In this document: positions 59,380 through 64,000 of the stretch, in pieces
Numbering within the stretch: the stretch's first letter is position 1
Layout: the number at the start of each line of letters is the position of its first letter
NCBI GenBank assembly: GCA_010015805.1
Contig: ML978123.1
Span: 1,612,001-1,676,000, forward strand
Direction of reading: 5' to 3'
Length of the DNA stretch: 64,000 nt
Source: Rhizodiscina lignyota
Taxonomy: Eukaryota > Ascomycota > Dothideomycetes > Aulographales > Rhizodiscinaceae
Made by a program: the position numbers and the translations under genes
The notes under the pieces: generated by a model
What the model was told of the DNA's origin: nothing
Database searches by the model: none
The model's input: only the letters and a program-made list of their open reading frames with translations

Positions 59380-60408
59380 ACTCGCGAGCGTGTGTTGCAT
59401 GTCGAAATGTTTAAATGGTCGCCACTCGTTTCGTTTCCATGTCTGCTGTGTACAATTCGTATTCTCGATGCACTCTACAAGGGAGCAAGAGTGACAGGCA
59501 GATAGAAAGCTGGGTACAACGTTCGGATTGTGCTTGGAAAGGAAACGTCAGGCTTTACGTTGACATGAAGTTTATCAGGCAGCACGTGTTCGATTCTAAC
59601 AGAAACAGTTCAGAAAACGATAACCGAAGTCGGTAATAGACGTAAGAGAATCAGCTATGCTTCGTGAAAAGAGTGTTTGATGCCGCTGCGGCATCTTTCG
59701 TCCTCACAGATTGATCTTATCATTGGCGTTACGAAGGATATCGTGCCGGTCTCTTGGTGGTCGCAGGCAGACGGAAAGATTAATCATATTGCCACCTTCT
59801 TACACTCTTTAGAAGTAACACTTCCATCTCGAGAAACTAGAGGACGAAAGCGCCTTCGATCGAACGAAAAACTACCTAGGTTGTTGAAGAATGAGAGATT
59901 ACGTTCCCGTTGATGGGCTAAAAGGCCTCACACGCATGCAACTTTGGATGACTAAACAGTTGATCAGTCATCGCCCACCAACCGATCTTCGAAAGTCTCT
60001 GAGTCGCGTTTGCGGTTTTCCTTTTCCTTCCTGAACTACTCGATAGCCAGCCCTATTCGTCGCATTTCGAAAGGCATAGATGAGTAATCCTACTTCTCTA
60101 CTGACTGTCGTATGCGGCAATCTTCGAGAAAAGCCGCCAAAAAGAATTTCCAAATGCAGCCCCTATCCTCTCGACAATGTCGATACACACTCTTCTACGA
60201 AGAATGGGGGTCCTAAGAGACGGCGAACCACGAAAGCCAGCCAAGACACAAGAATGACTCGCCTCTTCTAGCGCTCCTTAAGAGGGTGCATCTTGAGAGA
60301 GCGATTGTCCTGGAAGTGCGAACAGCTGAAACTTACGATATAAGTAGTACTGGTCTTCTCCCTTTTCATTGCCTGTCTTTGACTTCTGTATATTCATATT
60401 GCCCCGTC
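59380..60408. other. Gene-poor stretch before the P450
   Basis: About 1 kb. Plus-strand ORFs at 59680-59913 and 60080-60271 have an ATG and basic tails but no family resemblance. The right end must hold the P450 promoter. Confidence 0.4.
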
Positions 60409-62158
60409 ATGCTTTCTCTAAAGTTCAACGAAACTGAGCCAAAGGCGTGGGTTATATCTTCGATATGCTTGATTCTTCTTTCCGTAGTCGTCTTTACGTA
60501 TTTCAATGGGTGGTCTTTCAATATGGGGCTGTCATCCCTCCCTGGACCTTTTCTTGCTCGCTTCACCAACGTCTGGCGGCTTTGGCATATGTACCGCAGC
60601 CGTTATGCGTCAATGCTCGTGGAAGTTCACGACCGATATGGAGACTATGTGCTTTTGGGACCGAATCTTGTCAGCACCAGAGACCCGGAGGTAATCGAAG
60701 CGTTGTACGGGCTGAGGTCCGAAACCACCGTGGTTAGTTCGAACAATTATATAAGTACAGTTTCCAACAGTAGCTAACAAGATTGAAGAGCGACATGTTC
60801 AAAGTGATGCAGAGCTATGTCGATGGCGTCCGTATTCCAACGTTGATGACAAGCCTTAAGCGGGACGAGCATGACAGCCTTAGGAAGCCGATCGCCAGAG
60901 CATACGCGATGACGAGCGTCCTTTCATATGAGAATATTATTGACTCTCACATCCGGAGACTAGTAGATCAACTCAACGAGAGGTTCGTGACGACGAATCG
61001 AGTGTGCGACATGAGCGACTGGCTCCAATATTGTAAGTATCTCCTCCTAAGTCTCAGAAAGTTCGGTGGCTTATAAGTGCAGATGCCTTCGACGTCGTTT
61101 GTGACTTGACTATGAGCAAGAACATGGGATTCGTGGAGCACGGTCACGATGTCGAAGATATGATCGCTCAGCTTGACCGCGAGTGGGACTACAGAGCCTA
61201 CGTACAGTCCAGTCACAAACTATGATGGACTTCAGACTGATTAATGTTCAGACCGGTGTGATGCCGTTCCTTGACAAAGCAATAAGAAAAAACAAGTTGG
61301 CATTCCTCTGGAAGGGGAAAGGGAATCCTTTTTTCTTGCGCGCGAGACAGCTTCTCGATGAACGGCTGGAGAATAACACCAATTCGGAGAGACAGCACGA
61401 CATTCTTGATGAATTCCTGGAAGCCAGTGAAAAACATCCAAACGTAGTCACAAAGCATGCAATTGTCGGACTAGTTGGTCAGAATCTGCTTGCCGGCTCC
61501 GACACCACCTCAGCCGTGCTGAAGTCTGTCATCTATTACGTTCTCAAGGACCCCAGCATCACAGAACGCTTACGGAATGAAATCGACGATGCAAGTTTAC
61601 AGTATCCCGTCGAGTTCTCAAAAGCTCAAGGTCTTCCTTACCTGAGCGCTTGCATTGAGGAAGGCCTACGAATGCACCCTGTTGCCGCTGTCCTCGTGGA
61701 GCGTGTTCTACCCCAGTCAGGCTTGACCCTTCCAAATGGCAAGAAATTATCTGCTGGAACTGTTGTCGGTATGTCTCCATGGACCATGAGAGGCAATAAA
61801 GCTGTCTTCGGGGAAGACGCCAGTACATTCAATCCCGATCGCTGGCTTCCGCAGCTTAACGAGACCACCGAAGAATACAATTTGAGAATCCGAACAATGC
61901 GAAAGTCCGGCCTGGCATTTTCTTATGGTCCGCGGTCCTGCATTGGGCAGCATATTGCAAAGATGGAGATATGGAAGCTGATTCCGACTATCTTCGGTCA
62001 CTTTGAGGTAAGACTGACTGTCTCGAAAAGCCGCGTGGCGCTGATCCGTCTCTCAGCTCGAGCTTGCGAACCCAGAGGTGCCGTGGGATGTACAAGAGCG
62101 ATTTTTTGCGAAGCAATCAGGCATAAAAGTTTTCATCAGGCCACGAAAGCATGAGTAG
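60409..62158 (+). CDS. Cytochrome P450 monooxygenase
   Basis: ER-bound heme monooxygenase. Exons 60409-60732, 60789-61032, 61083-61201, 61252-62007 and 62057-62158 give 514 aa. One N-terminal membrane helix (ISSICLILLSVVVFTYF) is followed by the proline-rich hinge LPGPFLARF. The I-helix oxygen motif AGSDTT is near residues 310-315, the K-helix ExxR near 366-369 (EGLRMHP) and the heme loop FSYGPRSCIG has the axial Cys459. It resembles fungal P450s of the pisatin-demethylase type; the CYP family needs comparison. It converges on an epoxide hydrolase gene (296 nt between stops), a pairing that fits oxidation to an epoxide followed by hydrolysis. Confidence 0.93.
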
Positions 62159-62454
62159 TCATAGTGCCCGTGAACCAAGGGTAGCTTGCAGGACTTCATG
62201 AATTGCTACCCCGGTTCGAGAGTGGCAAAAGGGAAAGCTGTAACGCCTAAGAGGAGGCAGTTCCTGCACTTCAATGTAAGCGAGACTATAACAAAAGCTC
62301 AGTATTACGTTCTTCGGAGTACATGTAACAGTAACAGACCGTTGAAAAACTTGCGTACTTTTATTGCTGACTCTGAATCATAACTGTTCAGTATTCTGAA
62401 AGCAGTGGCTATCCTTTTTCTCATTCTCAAACCTGGTTATCGACTTTTCCGTTC

Positions 62455-63758
62455 TCAGGCATCTTTCTTGTCTTCATGGTATCCATCCGCGCCGTCCACG
62501 ACGCCATACGCCCCGCCGCCTCTCCCAAACATCCTCCGCAAATCTCTCGCAAGTACTTCCGGCCGCTCCCACGCAGCAAAATGCCCTCCGTCACTTGCCC
62601 AATTCTCAAAGACAATGTTGCCAAGCGTTCTAGTGAAGGCGCGCGGAATCCCCATGACATCTTTTGGAAATTGAGTCAACCCGAGGGGAACATTGTTCCA
62701 CGCAAAGAACGCCTTGTCCGCCGGGATACCATAAGGAGGTGTGGGAGTCTCGGCTTCGAAGTATGTGCGAACAGATGCTCCTGGGCCTGCAGCGGAAAAC
62801 CAGTAGATTGAAACCCATGTCAGGATCTCGTCCTCCGTCCAAGGGTAGTTGTCTGTCCAGTGGAGCAACTTCTCGTATATCCAGCCGAGTAGCGCAACTG
62901 GAGAGTCCGCGAGGCAGTAAGCTACGGTCTGCGGGCGAGTCTGGTGTATCTTGTAATAAGCATTGCCTGTTGTGATATAGCTCCATGCGCTCTTCAAACC
63001 CTGCCATTCGAACTTGGTCCAAGGGATTATAAGGGCCTGCAAAAGTCGAAGCGGTTGCTTGAGCAAGTTCATGGGATCGAAGAAGACGAAATTGATGTGC
63101 ACGGCTCGCAGGTTTTCATGATAATTTCGGCCCATCATTTGAGTTATTAAGGAACCCCAATCTCCCCTTGGGCTACGTATTCTTTGTATCCAAGAGAAAG
63201 CATCAGCTTGTGGCACACCTCTCCGTAATGCCTCAGATTGAATCCTGTCTGAATGTCGTTGTCATATTAGCATTGAAACTTAACGGACCTTCTGAGCACA
63301 TGTACCTTTGAGACACCTTCGGAGAAACCGTAGTTCGGCAAGCTGGGAGCAACGACATGAAATGCCGGGGAGTCAGCGCCGCCTTCAGTCAGCAATGGCA
63401 AAAGCTTGGTGACTTCTAGAAAGTTGCCAGGCCAACCATGGACGAACAAGAGAGGGATTGCTTCCTTCACCGAAGATCTCTGATGGATAAAATGAATGTC
63501 CAGGTCACCGAATTGATCGGTTGAAACGGTTTCGGTATACATCGGTAAGCGATTGAGAGCTGCTTCGTGGTTTCGCCAGTTCGGAAGATACGTCTTGAGC
63601 CAGTACTCGACCAAGCGATGCATTTCTGATACTGGCACGCCCTGTTCAACGGTGAAGCCAATTGGCTCGTCAGGTAAACGCGCCATCTCCAGCTTCTTCT
63701 GGAGCGTCTCCAAATCAGCATCCGAAACGTTCAACTGAAATGGCATCGGGTTCGGCAT
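62455..63758 (-). pseudogene. Epoxide hydrolase (alpha/beta fold) with one-base frameshift
   Basis: Microsomal-type epoxide hydrolase without the usual N-terminal membrane anchor. Minus-strand exons are 63306-63758 (ATG 63758, 151 codons) and 62455-63248. The first has the EHN domain (PFQLNVSDADLETL) and the oxyanion motif HGWPG near residue 107. The second starts in frame (GFNLRHYGEVCHKL), but just at the nucleophile motif the frame shifts: a run of four G at about 63155-63158 replaces the five needed to read QGGDWG. The rest (DWGSLITQMMG to GGHFAAWE with the catalytic His) is intact in the other frame, and the exon is 794 nt, one short of a multiple of three. Either a very recent pseudogene or a sequencing error in a homopolymer. 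Confidence 0.85.
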
Positions 63759-64000
63759 CGTCGGTTTCGAGCAAGGGTTAAGCAAAAAGATTAGATGTGA
63801 ACGAAAGTCTTTGGAAACGCTTGAGTTGAGAAGATCGCTTTGCTAGCAGTCTTCTATTCAATCGGGTGCTGCGCTGGCGGAAGATGAACAGGAGGCAAAG
63901 TAAATCCAGAAGTAACCAAAAAGAGAATACCAAGAACACTGTTTGGATTGGCCGTTATGATGCATCATATGCTTGCAGCTTGTGTTGCCTAAATGGGTTG

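Noticed and set aside
59680-60271. Two small plus-strand ORFs before the P450
   Set aside because: Basic, low-information tails, no domain and no neighbours in the same frame.
1-64000. Search by eye for tRNA, rRNA, CRISPR, transposon ends or virus-derived genes
   Set aside because: No cloverleaf B-box context, repeat-spacer pattern, transposase, reverse transcriptase or long terminal repeats were recognised; small RNAs could still be missed without a covariance search.

Overview
The window is nuclear DNA of a filamentous ascomycete (Pezizomycotina). It has short spliceosomal introns, mostly 41-65 nt with GTRAGT-like donors, and gene families typical of that group: a DASH kinetochore subunit, TRI12-type and sugar MFS transporters, a Baeyer-Villiger monooxygenase, and the fused fungal BioDA. 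I cannot fix the class; Dothideomycetes or Eurotiomycetes would fit. No rRNA, tRNA, CRISPR array, transposon or virus-derived element was recognised. The window starts inside a gene.

1-23.3 kb is accessory carbon metabolism. A sugar transporter (cut by the left edge) is followed by a secreted GH106 rhamnosidase and a secreted GH28 pectinase that diverge from one 403-nt promoter. Next come an AtsA-type sulfatase without a signal peptide, a TRI12-type MFS transporter, a broken small secreted protein gene, an unknown Asn/Ser/Ala-rich protein gene and a maltose-permease-like transporter. A tight trio follows: an HSL-type esterase and a BVMO that end 54 nt apart, and an SDR that diverges from the BVMO. 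Together they could oxidise an alcohol to a ketone, the ketone to an ester, and then hydrolyse the ester.

23.4-43.5 kb is a housekeeping block with little spacing: UGGT (ER glycoprotein quality control), AIP1 (actin), a small unknown gene, SPC34 (DASH complex), RPN3 (26S proteasome lid), COQ9 (ubiquinone), an ankyrin protein, RAD54 (recombination) and a PRP2/DHX16-type splicing helicase.

43.6-53.8 kb starts with a stand-alone T4 Rnl1-type RNA ligase and continues with a complete late biotin pathway: BioB (+), BioF (-) and the fused BioDA (+). BioF ends in Ser-Lys-Leu, which predicts a peroxisomal KAPA step. Beside the cluster lie a PLP enzyme of the ACC deaminase family that carries D-cysteine desulfhydrase-type specificity residues, and a CapA-like metallophosphatase.

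54.5-64 kb holds a glutathione S-transferase, a secreted S28 peptidase, an uncertain HTH-like gene, a cytochrome P450 and an epoxide hydrolase gene carrying a one-base frameshift at its nucleophile motif. P450, epoxide hydrolase and GST together suggest detoxification.

Gene models were spliced by hand. Apart from the ankyrin gene, the Asn/Ser/Ala-rich ORF, the HTH-like gene and the two broken genes, each joined model keeps phase at every junction and has a length divisible by three.
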